This document shows, in pieces, positions 1-9,284 of a stretch of DNA of 11,190 bases. The position numbers and the translations under genes are program-made. The notes under the pieces were generated by a model that did not search any database, was not told the DNA's origin, and saw only the letters and a list, made by a program, of their open reading frames with translations. The DNA comes from Thoreauomyces humboldtii (Eukaryota > Chytridiomycota > Chytridiomycetes > Spizellomycetales > Powellomycetaceae): assembly GCA_027596035.1 (NCBI GenBank), contig JADGJA010000758.1:1-11190 (forward strand), given 5' to 3'. Within the stretch, counting starts at the first letter, position 1; the number at the start of each line of letters is the position of its first letter.

Positions 1-109
1 TCCAAGCTTTCTTTTTTGGTCCTTTCGTTGGGAAATTTTCTGGTTAAGTTCTTGGCCCCCCAACAAAATTTTCTCGGGTCTTTTTTTCCTTGCAATTGGT
101 TTCCTTTCT

Positions 110-122
110 CCCCCCCCCCCCC
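110..122 (+). repeat. C13 homopolymer
   Basis: Thirteen C in a row within a CT-rich block. The exact count may be a sequencing or assembly uncertainty. Confidence 0.85.
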
Positions 123-238
123 TTCCACCTTCACCCGTCTTTCCCTCTCCCAGCCCACCTCCTTTCCGCCCCCTTCTCCTTCATTGTTTTTTTCTGTTTT
201 CTGCATTTGGATCCATTTTTGAAAGGCTTTCGTCTAGC

Positions 239-255
239 TTTTTTAAAAAAAAAAA
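239..255. repeat. T6A11 homopolymer junction
   Basis: Six T followed directly by eleven A, at the end of the pyrimidine-rich block. Such poly(dA:dT) tracts often exclude nucleosomes at fungal promoters; no gene is tied to this one. Confidence 0.6.
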
Positions 256-404
256 CGACTGCTCGTTCTGTGGTGGCACCACATCATAACGGACCAGTCT
301 CGCATCGCTGATAAATGCTCGTGACGGCCTACGAAGCCTCTCATCAGGGGGCGAATCTACTCTCATGAGATCTGAAATGGTTCAAGCGGAGGGACTTGCA
401 GAAA

Positions 405-430
405 ATCCGTGGGAAAACATCCGTGGGAAA
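405..430 (+). repeat. Short direct repeat, 12-nt unit twice
   Basis: ATCCGTGGGAAA occurs at 405-416 and again at 419-430, separated by AC. It is exact but short. Confidence 0.7.
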
Positions 431-607
431 GGGACAGATGGCACTTGACAAGCTCTGAGGTTGCTAGAGGGACTCATTTAACGCTTAGGGGGGAGGAAGG
501 CCGTGATGTCACCAGCGCGACCGGTCGAAGATGCGCGCACAGGCAGCTTCAGGCATGGTATGACCAAGGTGCAACCGAACCTGGGTTGGTACATATTAAG
601 CCATTGG

Positions 608-622
608 GCAACCATGGGTTGC
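608..622. repeat. Small inverted repeat GCAACC/GGTTGC
   Basis: Perfect 6-nt arms at 608-613 and 617-622 flank ATG. This could be a dimeric protein-binding site or chance. Confidence 0.5.
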
Positions 623-1268
623 GTATCTAGCGTAAGAGCAACGTCATAGCCCATCCAAGCGCACATGTAGCGCTCGTCGCGATGAACGTAATGCACCACC
701 CCTACAGCATGGGCTTGAAGAGATGATGGAGAACGGAAGGAAAGTTTGGTTCGGTTCACGACCAGATCGACAGCGTAGTTTCGACTTGGAGAGACTATAG
801 CGGTCCTGCAGTTCCCTTTGATGCTGCAAGATGCGACGGGGCACCCGCCCTTGCCATGACTGCGGCATGTGCATCTCATGATTGCCGCATCGGCACTCGT
901 TCTGCCTCATTCTTGAACTGCAACATCAGCAAAACTGGGTTCGACAGCCATGCAGTAGGTCTCCTGAAACGCAAGCTAAGTTCTGAAGCGAAGTATCTGC
1001 CCAAAACAGCAAGGGGCTATGGAGAAGTGCTCAGTTTGACTCATTTTGCCCTGTGTCTTATTTTGTCGTTTTGACTTTTGCCGAGCAACAGGGGGTAGCG
1101 TTATTCTCGATCCATTCAAACCCTTCGTCTCCCCCCTATTCTATAATGGCATGTTGAGCAGGCGGGTTCTCTGCTCCCGCGTTCTTTATCGCGAAGAGCT
1201 CTCTGACGGCGGGACGATACTCGACCATCTGCGGCGGGGGCAAAAGAGTCCGCAGCGATAAGCACAGG

Positions 1269-1280
1269 CACACACACACA
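1269..1280 (+). repeat. (CA)6 dinucleotide repeat
   Basis: Six CA units flanked by similar CACAGG/GGCACA sequence, just upstream of the TATA-like site of the F-box gene. Confidence 0.7.
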
Positions 1281-1284
1281 GGCA

Positions 1285-1675
1285 CATAAAAAATTTGAGG
1301 TCCTCGTGGCACTCGCTGGCTTCCCCCGCGCACACGTCTCTCCTGCGCACGACGACGGGGCCACTCTGAAAAATCTCACTCCTCCCCTTCCTTCGCGCAC
1401 ACCTTTTTCGCCATCAGATATCCAGTTTCGGCCGCCGCTCCTCGATACGCTCGCTTCCTGTCTCGCTTCGTCCTCGCCGCCTTCACCTTCGACCGACGAC
1501 AGAACGTCCTCCTGCAGCACCCCGCCTCGACTTGTTACATATCCTCCGCAGTTCGACGCTTGGGAACTCCTAAAGATTCCGTTGCCCTCACATCCCTTGG
1601 TCAACCGCTCTCCTTGTTCCACGTGTCTTCGCCGCGGCACTGCCATCCTTGGATCGCATCTCTTTCCTCCTGACA
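1285..1675 (+). promoter_or_regulatory. Probable core promoter and CT-rich 5' leader of the F-box gene
   Basis: A TATA-like stretch CATAAAAAATTT (1285-1296) follows a (CA)6 run. From there to 1676 there is no ATG, and the plus strand is rich in C and T, as in fungal leaders. The leader would be up to about 350 nt. The transcription start is inferred. Confidence 0.4.
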
Positions 1676-3953
1676 ATGGCGCAGCAGCAGAAGCAATGTT
1701 CGAAGCTGTATCCTCCTCCGCCGACGACTCCGCCTCCTCCGGTGCCCTCTTCTCAGAGCTCCATGACCGATAACTTGGCCAGTGTTCTACCAGCGTCTGA
1801 AGGTCCCCGGAAGCCAACTCATCGCGGAGTACACAGTGTTTTAGCCGCATCTTTACCCCGATCAAAGAGTTTGGTCGTCGAGGTAGATGATGCCTTGAAC
1901 CTCAGAAACCGCGGTTCCGTTCTCATCATCCTCCTCTACTTCCTTCCAGTCACAGAGCAAAAAGCGTCCGCTTGATTCCATCACCGGCGATTGTGGATCA
2001 TCGTCCTCCTCTGCGATGCACTCCTTTTCGGGTTCTCACAGCTCCCCGTCGTCGGCATCTGCGACCATGCAAGCAGCATCGTCATGCACTCCCAGTGGCT
2101 CCTCGGTCTTCCAACCACTTTTTCCAGCGGCTGCTCAAGGGCCCTCGCCACCTCACAACCTTTTGCATTCGGCTCTGGATCTGGAATCGCCCCATGAGGG
2201 TCGATCTTCCGACTCGCATGATGACCTTGCTCATGCGAGAGTGTACGGTGTCACCCACATGTTCCTCAGCGAGTCGCCCCAAGGGGCGTCCCCCGAGGAG
2301 ATGACGAACGGTGGAGTCCCATTACCAAGCTTCACCGCGCCCATACCCATCGCGAAGATCGCGCAGCAACATCAGTCATTCAAAAGGTCCTCCTGGGGGA
2401 CGCAGCAAACTAGCGCAGTTTTTCTGTCGTCCTTGCCAAAGGGATCTACGCATCAACAGCAGAACCACCTAGGACTCTGCGCCGTGAAGGGTGCGGAGGA
2501 GCAGGATGACATGGAAGATATACAATCGACTGCGCTGCTAGCACCTGCGGTCGAAACGGATTTCATGGAGATCGATATGGACGTGGCTGTGACGGTGCCA
2601 GTCGCTCCGGTACATGTCCACGCGAGGACGTCCCTCATCACTCATTTCCCACCTGAGCTGCTTCTCCAGATCTTCAGCCACTTTGATCCTCCGTCCCGGG
2701 ACAGCACCGCGTTCCTCTCCCCCGCGTCCACCATCACCGCTCTTCGTCACTGCGCTTCTGTGTGCCGATGGTGGAACCGCGTCGCAACCCGCGTGCTGTG
2801 GAGGAAGCCGAGAGTGTACGACGCCGTCAGATTCGAGAAGCTGGTGGTCGTCGCGGAAGGAGCGTCCGCGCAGGCGCCTGACGCTCCTTCCACGAGCACG
2901 TTCGCATATCCCGAGCTCATCCAGCATCTGTCGCTTTCTCAAACCCTCTCGGAGCCCCATCGCTACGCGCATCGCTTGTCTCCTTTACTCGTCAGGTTGA
3001 TCAATTTGCCCACGTTGCATCTCACGACCCTCGACCTTGGATTCTGCAAGGGAGTCTCCAACTTTGCCCTTCAGCGATGTGCGCACTCGCTCCGGACCCT
3101 CACGAGCTTGAACCTCGCGGGAGGTGGTAGGAGCGAGATCTGCGTCATCAAGCTCGCCAGCGAGTGCAGAGGACTGAAGCGACTGGGTCTCGGCTGGAAC
3201 TCCGCGGTGACGGATTTCTGCGTGCGCGAGGTCGGTCGATGGTGTCGTCAGCTTGAGTGGGTGGATCTCAGCGGATGCTACGGCGTGGGCGACATGGGCG
3301 TCATGTGGCTAGCAAAAGGTCTGGTAGCTCAGCAACAGACTCTCCCTTCGGCTCTGGACAGACTGATGGACGCTGGAATGGTGCCCAGCAACGGACCTCG
3401 AAGCGCAGGAGCCATAGCGTCTCCTTCCTCTTCCCTACCCTTCGCCTCATCCCTCCCGTCATCAGCTATCCACACTCGACCATCCTCACCCGCACCTCGA
3501 CCTACGCGAAGGAGCAGCAGCGCAGGTCTCCTCCGAACCCCTCCTCAACCCCCTCGTTCGACCCTTCGCCACATCAACCTGTCCTACTGCCAGAACATCA
3601 CCTCGGTCGCCGTTCGAGAACTGGTGGAAAAGTGCAGATCCTCCCTCCAGGTCATCAACGTGATAGGATGCGGCGACATGGCTTCCGTTCGAGCAGCATG
3701 TCATCGCGTCCCTCCCACCCTCGTCCACGTCGCTGTTCCGAGACAGCCCGTCGTCGTCGCCATCCCTTCCTCCTCCTCCTCTTCTGAATCGGAAGCCCTC
3801 CCATCGGTCGTCCAACCTTCCAAGCTCTACCACGCCGTGGCACAGCCTCAGCATCTTCTCGACGTGGGAAGGTTTCTGACCAACAGGCGGTCGGGGAAGG
3901 TCATCAACATGGACGTCCCCGGTTTCGTACCGTTCTGGGACGGCGTCTGTTAG
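1676..3953 (+). CDS. F-box and leucine-rich-repeat protein (SCF ubiquitin-ligase substrate adaptor), two exons
   Basis: Model: join(1676..1882,1950..3953), 736 aa. The ATG at 1676 sits in a strong context (ACAATGG) and is the first ATG after a TATA-like site near 1285. Intron 1883-1949 (67 nt, GTAGAT...TTCCAG, phase 0) has a long pyrimidine tract; splicing joins VVE to SQSKKRPLDSI in frame. A simpler start at ATG 2016 (645 aa) would drop the basic, serine-rich segment just before it, which is open in the same frame. Residues about 297-350 are an F-box (HFPPELLLQIFSHFDP, then CASVCRWWNRV), which in this family binds Skp1. Residues about 390-530 carry cysteine-containing LRRs (LDLGFCKGVSN, LGLGWNSAVTD, VDLSGCYGVGD), and another repeat follows at about 607-640 (INLSYCQNITS). 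Between them lies a Ser/Pro-rich insertion of about 70 residues. The N-terminal 295 residues are low-complexity, with a proline run (residues 13-23). By family it would select substrates for ubiquitination, as Grr1-type proteins do; the substrate is unknown. The LRR part looks shorter than in Grr1, so I give no symbol. Confidence 0.86.
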
Positions 3954-4298
3954 GGAAAATAGGAATCTGACGAGAACTGGAAAGAAGGGAAATGCCCTTT
4001 TTTCGTTTGGTAGTTTGCCTGCTATCCCGACTTACCCGTACTCGTACTTCTTCCCCATCGTCTGTTATCTCTACCACTCCTGTTTACCTGAAGTTGGCTG
4101 GGTGTTTGTTGTCTTCCTTCCCTTCATAGCAGTATACTGTAATTCCATGGTCAAATGCGACGGCGACTATCGAAAAGTGTGCACCGGAAAATACGATGAC
4201 ACAAAACCGGTACTGCGCACCTGGCTGGACACTATACCGCTGGGAAAAGAACAGACACTCCGGCGGCAGGAGGGTGGTGGCTTCTCCACCTACTTCAG

Positions 4299-4308
4299 TA
4301 TACTATAT
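4299..4308 (+). promoter_or_regulatory. TATA-like element of the Whi2-like gene
   Basis: TATACTATAT lies 152 nt before ATG 4460. No ATG occurs between it and 4460, so 4460 would be the first start codon of a transcript beginning about 30 nt downstream. Confidence 0.4.
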
Positions 4309-4404
4309 CAGCGTCCGTCCCTACAGGCCTCATCAAGGCCTTCATCGTATCCTTTGCAGCAATCAGAACGCAGCGAGCCGTCTTTCAACGCGCGCCCGCG
4401 CTTG

Positions 4405-4425
4405 ACCTCCCGTTTCTCGGGAGGT
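4405..4425 (+). promoter_or_regulatory. GC-rich hairpin in the 5' leader of the Whi2-like gene
   Basis: ACCTCCCG (4405-4412) and CGGGAGGT (4418-4425) form a perfect 8-bp stem with a 5-nt loop (TTTCT), and two G-T wobble pairs can extend it. It ends 34 nt before ATG 4460. Stable leader hairpins can slow scanning ribosomes; a regulatory role here is inference. Confidence 0.5.
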
Positions 4426-4459
4426 TGTACGGGTGTTAACTGCTGAGACCATCCAAATC

Positions 4460-6814
4460 ATGAGGCGACCATCATACTACGGGGACCCCTATCGAGGTCA
4501 CGAATCCATCACCCCTCGCCACGTCTGCTACCTGGATCTCCGTGGGATCACCTTTCAAGTGTCGAGCACGGTCCTCGGACTGTTCCCAGAGTCCGTCTTA
4601 ACCGCCATGTTCCCCGGATGCTTCATCTATCTCTTCGACATCTATTCGGGTTCCGAGGCCGCCACCACCGTGCTGGGACTCAGGATGGCTGCGAGGGATG
4701 CGACGAGGATGGGGTTCCGAAACAACGTTGGTGGGAAATGCGGAGAAACGGGTGCTGAGAGACATGCGTTCCTGGACCCAAGTCTATCGTCTGGCGAAGA
4801 TGATCTCCTAGCTGAGAAGTCGACTACTTCGGATGAAGAGAAAAGGCCAGACAGTTTACCGGTGGACGAGGGGTCAACTGGTGGAGGCTCCGCCGTGGAG
4901 GCCGTAGTTGCCGACAGCTGGGACGCAGAATCCTCGGTCGGATCCTCCGACGATCGAAGCGAATCCCAACTCAAGACCGAAAGGGACGCTGCGTTCCATC
5001 CTGTGGATGTGTCCTCTCAGATGCCTCTGGGCGTTCCTGGCGGTGCCATCTACACCATCGACTTTGATCCCGTCATGTTCACCTTCTTCATGAACTACTT
5101 TTGCGAGCGACTGGACGAGACGGACTATCCTGTACCTGCAGTGAAGCCATTCAAGGACGACCGGATCCAGGAAAATGGGACGTTAGATCCGGTGCTTGTG
5201 GACACACCGGAACCATTGATCGTGAAGTCGGTCGACAGCTACTCTGCTCCTACTTCCGCCGATTCCAAATCCACCCCACATACACCGCCAGAAGAAGCAC
5301 CGTTCAGCATTCATCTGAAACGACCACCCACGACCCGCAGAGGCTCCATTGCTCAGATCGCACGCAAGGTCGTCGACCTGAAGCTCACCATAACGTCCTT
5401 CTTCGGTGGTCAAGAAGCCGAGGCTTCCCTCGGTCCGCTCCAAACACCTCTCATCTGCTCCGTACCACCCGAGTTCATCTCCACGCCCGCCCCCCTTCGT
5501 ACTCCAACGTCCATCGTGGTGCTGAGGGAGGAGCTCGAGTACTTCCCCATCGTCACAGTCCTGGAGGACGAGGTACGGGACGCTACGCCCGCGCCATGTC
5601 ACGGTGTCTGGGAGACGTTGAAAGGGAAGATTCGAAGCAGTTTCAGTAGAGAAAGCTCGTCAAAGTCGCTGGACGTCAACGAGGGCGTCGCTGCTCCTAT
5701 GGTGGCTTCGGTGGCGGTGGTTCCTAGCGTGGAAGCGGGTCTGGAGTTGAGCGAGGTTTCGACAGCCGTTGCACAACCGATCGTAGCTCTCGCGACTCCG
5801 TCTAGTGCTCTGCCGACGACGTCGGAGACGATTCACGTCAAGAAGATCTGTGAGACAAGACTCTTGGATGCTGCCATCGTGGCGGGGATGCACGGTGAAA
5901 TGGGACTCGACGTCCTCGCTCGGTACCGTGCTCACACAGGCCTCAGCGAGTCGGGCGGGATCCTCGAGGGAGTGACGGAACCTCGTGTGCAACGCGATGA
6001 CAGAAACGTTGCAGTTGCTGGCGACGAGTCCGAGAAGCTTACCGTCAAGGATCTCATTCACGCTCTCGACGTTGTATGTCCGGACTTTTCCCCGACTGCC
6101 ACCCTCTGGGATTTCCGAGCGCCGGACGCCGGAAAGAACAAGATATGCAGCGTCGCCATTTTGGGAATGAAACCCGACGTTCCTCCCATGTCGCGGGATC
6201 AAGAATGCGCGAACCTAACACCGTCTCAGCCACCGCCTCCCGCAAACGTGGTAGACGTTCCGGCATCCAACCTCGTCACCCAGGTCACCAACCCGACGCC
6301 CACGACACCCATCCCATCTTCGTTCTCCCATCTCGAACGCATCTTCTCGTCGCGTCGCGAAACCGTCAGGAAATGCTGGTGGGAAGTCATCGACAGCCTC
6401 CACGTCGACAGTCCTTCCAACAGACAGATCCAGTTTCAACCTCCTCCTCCCTCCGCCGTGCCCAGCTGCGACCTTACAGGCATCGCCACCGACTCACCGA
6501 CCGATCCCGCACTCGCCTATCCCGCACTCGACGACACCGCTCCGATCCCGTCACGAGGAAGAAGGACCTCGCTCCGGCGAGACGTGTCATGCGGCAGCAA
6601 CCCCGAATCGGAACCCGACGTCGGGGTCGGACCGTCGTCTGTCCAACCTCGATCTCCACCTTCCTCGCCCTATGACGCTTCGGCGGCGACGGTGAAAGAG
6701 GTGTCGGGACCGGGATCGAGGGATCGCAATGGTGTCGGTGAGGAGGATGGGAGACGATTGGAGGCCAAGGTCTGGATTCGTAGGACGTGGACCATCGAGT
6801 TCTGTGCTTGGTGA
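4460..6814 (+). CDS. Whi2-like BTB/POZ-domain protein (stress/nutrient signalling), intronless
   Basis: Open frame of 784 aa from ATG 4460. The frame is open 27 nt further upstream, but only to a GTG, so ATG is chosen. The first BTB half is at residues about 23-52 (CYLDLRGITFQV...LFPESVLTAMFP); the second is at about 195-215 (AIYTIDFDPVMFTFFMNYF). Between them lies an insertion of roughly 140 residues, rich in Ser, Asp and Glu. A segment typical of the fungal Whi2-like family follows at about 352-364 (IVVLREELEYFPI). Then come a region at about 460-480 (ICETRLLDAAIVAGMHGE), a motif at about 621-646 (FSHLERIFSS...RKCWWEVIDSL) and the C-terminal block KVWIRRTWTIEFC at 770-782. Yeast Whi2 works with Psr1/Psr2 phosphatases in the general stress response and helps restrain TORC1 on low amino acids; the same role here is inference. 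At 784 aa it is well above yeast Whi2 (about 486 aa), through linkers of low complexity. The family call rests on motifs I recognise, not on an alignment. Confidence 0.8.
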   Translation: MRRPSYYGDPYRGHESITPRHVCYLDLRGITFQVSSTVLGLFPESVLTAMFPGCFIYLFDIYSGSEAATTVLGLRMAARDATRMGFRNNVGGKCGETGAERHAFLDPSLSSGEDDLLAEKSTTSDEEKRPDSLPVDEGSTGGGSAVEAVVADSWDAESSVGSSDDRSESQLKTERDAAFHPVDVSSQMPLGVPGGAIYTIDFDPVMFTFFMNYFCERLDETDYPVPAVKPFKDDRIQENGTLDPVLVDTPEPLIVKSVDSYSAPTSADSKSTPHTPPEEAPFSIHLKRPPTTRRGSIAQIARKVVDLKLTITSFFGGQEAEASLGPLQTPLICSVPPEFISTPAPLRTPTSIVVLREELEYFPIVTVLEDEVRDATPAPCHGVWETLKGKIRSSFSRESSSKSLDVNEGVAAPMVASVAVVPSVEAGLELSEVSTAVAQPIVALATPSSALPTTSETIHVKKICETRLLDAAIVAGMHGEMGLDVLARYRAHTGLSESGGILEGVTEPRVQRDDRNVAVAGDESEKLTVKDLIHALDVVCPDFSPTATLWDFRAPDAGKNKICSVAILGMKPDVPPMSRDQECANLTPSQPPPPANVVDVPASNLVTQVTNPTPTTPIPSSFSHLERIFSSRRETVRKCWWEVIDSLHVDSPSNRQIQFQPPPPSAVPSCDLTGIATDSPTDPALAYPALDDTAPIPSRGRRTSLRRDVSCGSNPESEPDVGVGPSSVQPRSPPSSPYDASAATVKEVSGPGSRDRNGVGEEDGRRLEAKVWIRRTWTIEFCAW

Positions 6815-7322
6815 ATAGGCACTCTCTCTTTTGATCGTCCGTTTTCTTTTTGTTGCTTCTTGCTTTGCAGTTTGCCCCGTTTGTCCACTATATGATAGTC
6901 GTATCCTACCCCTCTCCCAGATATTCTTGACCTCTTATCATGCACATATATTAATTCACTACATATAATCTTACGTTGCCGACTCGAACATGGTTAGCGA
7001 GATATGCCTTACGAACGACTGATAGGTCAAGAGCTCGAGAAGCGTCCACTGGGAAGTCTCACGGCCGTGGCTAGCCGAAGTATGACATGTGTAATGCCAA
7101 ATTCTCAGCGAGTCAATTGCCCAGGTGCCGCCGCAATCGACATCCATCTTCTTTCTTCAAAAGTGTTTCATTTGACACACGACACACAAAAATGGGGGTT
7201 TCTGTATGTTTTCCTCTCTTTATCGTGACGAACACGTCCTTCCCCACTCTCTTTTTTTCTTTCTCTTCGCCTTGTGATTCTTGCTTTCTTCGTCTTCTTT
7301 GACGGGAGGCGGGAATGTATCT
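6815..7322. other. Convergent intergenic region between the Whi2-like gene and actin
   Basis: Both flanking genes end here, so the region should hold two 3' UTRs. It has an AT-rich patch (about 6945-6972, CATATATTAATT and CATATAATC) suited to fungal 3'-end formation, and a CT-rich block at about 7205-7300 on the plus strand (purine-rich in the actin transcript). A 74-codon frame from ATG 7004 has no recognisable content. I see no other gene. Confidence 0.6.
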
Positions 7323-8871
<1,549 letters not shown>

Positions 8872-9284
8872 GATTTAGTTTATTGGTTGTTGAGAGAGGT
8901 GGGGAATACCTGAACGAAAGGGATGGGGAAGACGAAGGATCACCGAGTGTACAGGTACGATACCAGAAACGTGAAGGGCTGCGGACGGAAAGCAGTCGGC
9001 GGCGCGTCCCCGTTCCCACAAAGGGGCCCCGCCAAACCGCCTAGCCCCTTCCCACTCCGCCCATCCAAAAAAAAAAACCGAAACTGCACGAGCGAGGATA
9101 GACCCCACACTACATGTACATGATGACCACACCTGGAACCCACACATTCTCGTGATAGACCATGGTCAGTTGCCGTAGGGGCCCGGAAACTATTAAGAAC
9201 GTATTCATTTCCATATAATTTGCGCCAGAATCGCCACCCGGCGACGTTGTGTGTTTGTCTTTTCTTTCTTGCCTCAGGGAAACT
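8872..9284 (-). promoter_or_regulatory. Velvet 3' region and actin promoter/leader
   Basis: These 413 nt lie between the velvet stop and the actin ATG, both read on the minus strand. On that strand there is a T11 tract (9067-9077), the 8-nt palindrome GGGGCCCC (9023-9030), a pyrimidine-rich stretch before the start, and CCAAT 11 nt from the ATG. No ATG lies between the T tract and the actin start except one next to the tract. A possible donor CAG|GTATTC in the leader leaves room for a 5' UTR intron. Poly(dT) and CT-rich cores are usual for highly expressed fungal genes. Confidence 0.5.

Larger units (their letters stand above)
1..1284. other. Region without a supported gene (left end)
   Basis: Bases 1-244 are strongly pyrimidine-rich on the plus strand and include a run of 13 C (110-122); 11 A follow at 245-255 after 6 T. 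This resembles a fungal promoter or leader, but I cannot say for which gene. Short plus-strand peptides could start at ATG 315 (17 codons) and 365 (27 codons); neither is recognisable. A 133-codon minus-strand frame (ATG 879, stop at 478) has no motif I know. Small repeats at 405-430 and 608-622 are listed separately. I see no tRNA, rRNA or transposon ends. Confidence 0.6.
3954..4459 (+). other. Intergenic region: F-box 3' end and Whi2-like promoter/leader
   Basis: These 506 nt separate two genes on the same strand. The left part should hold the F-box 3' UTR; no canonical AATAAA is seen. ATGs at 4147, 4155 and 4196 open frames of 99, about 14 and 69 codons. The longest ends at 4446, just before the Whi2-like start. 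None is recognisable, and all lie upstream of the TATA-like site, so they probably are not translated from the main transcript. Confidence 0.55.

Noticed and set aside
937..950. GGTTCGACAGCC, similar to a tRNA B box
   Set aside because: The stem around it does not pair and no matching A box or acceptor stem is present.
1116..1865. 249-codon minus-strand frame overlapping the F-box leader and first exon
   Set aside because: It begins at a non-ATG codon and its Glu/Gly/Arg/Ser-rich make-up is what the reverse of a CT-rich leader gives.
3257..3787. 176-codon plus-strand frame in another phase inside the F-box gene
   Set aside because: It overlaps the LRR-coding exon and has low-complexity Ser/Arg content.
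4428..4480. GGGTG...GCTGAGA resembling the start of a TPP riboswitch
   Set aside because: The second conserved half is absent downstream, and the gene is not a thiamine gene.
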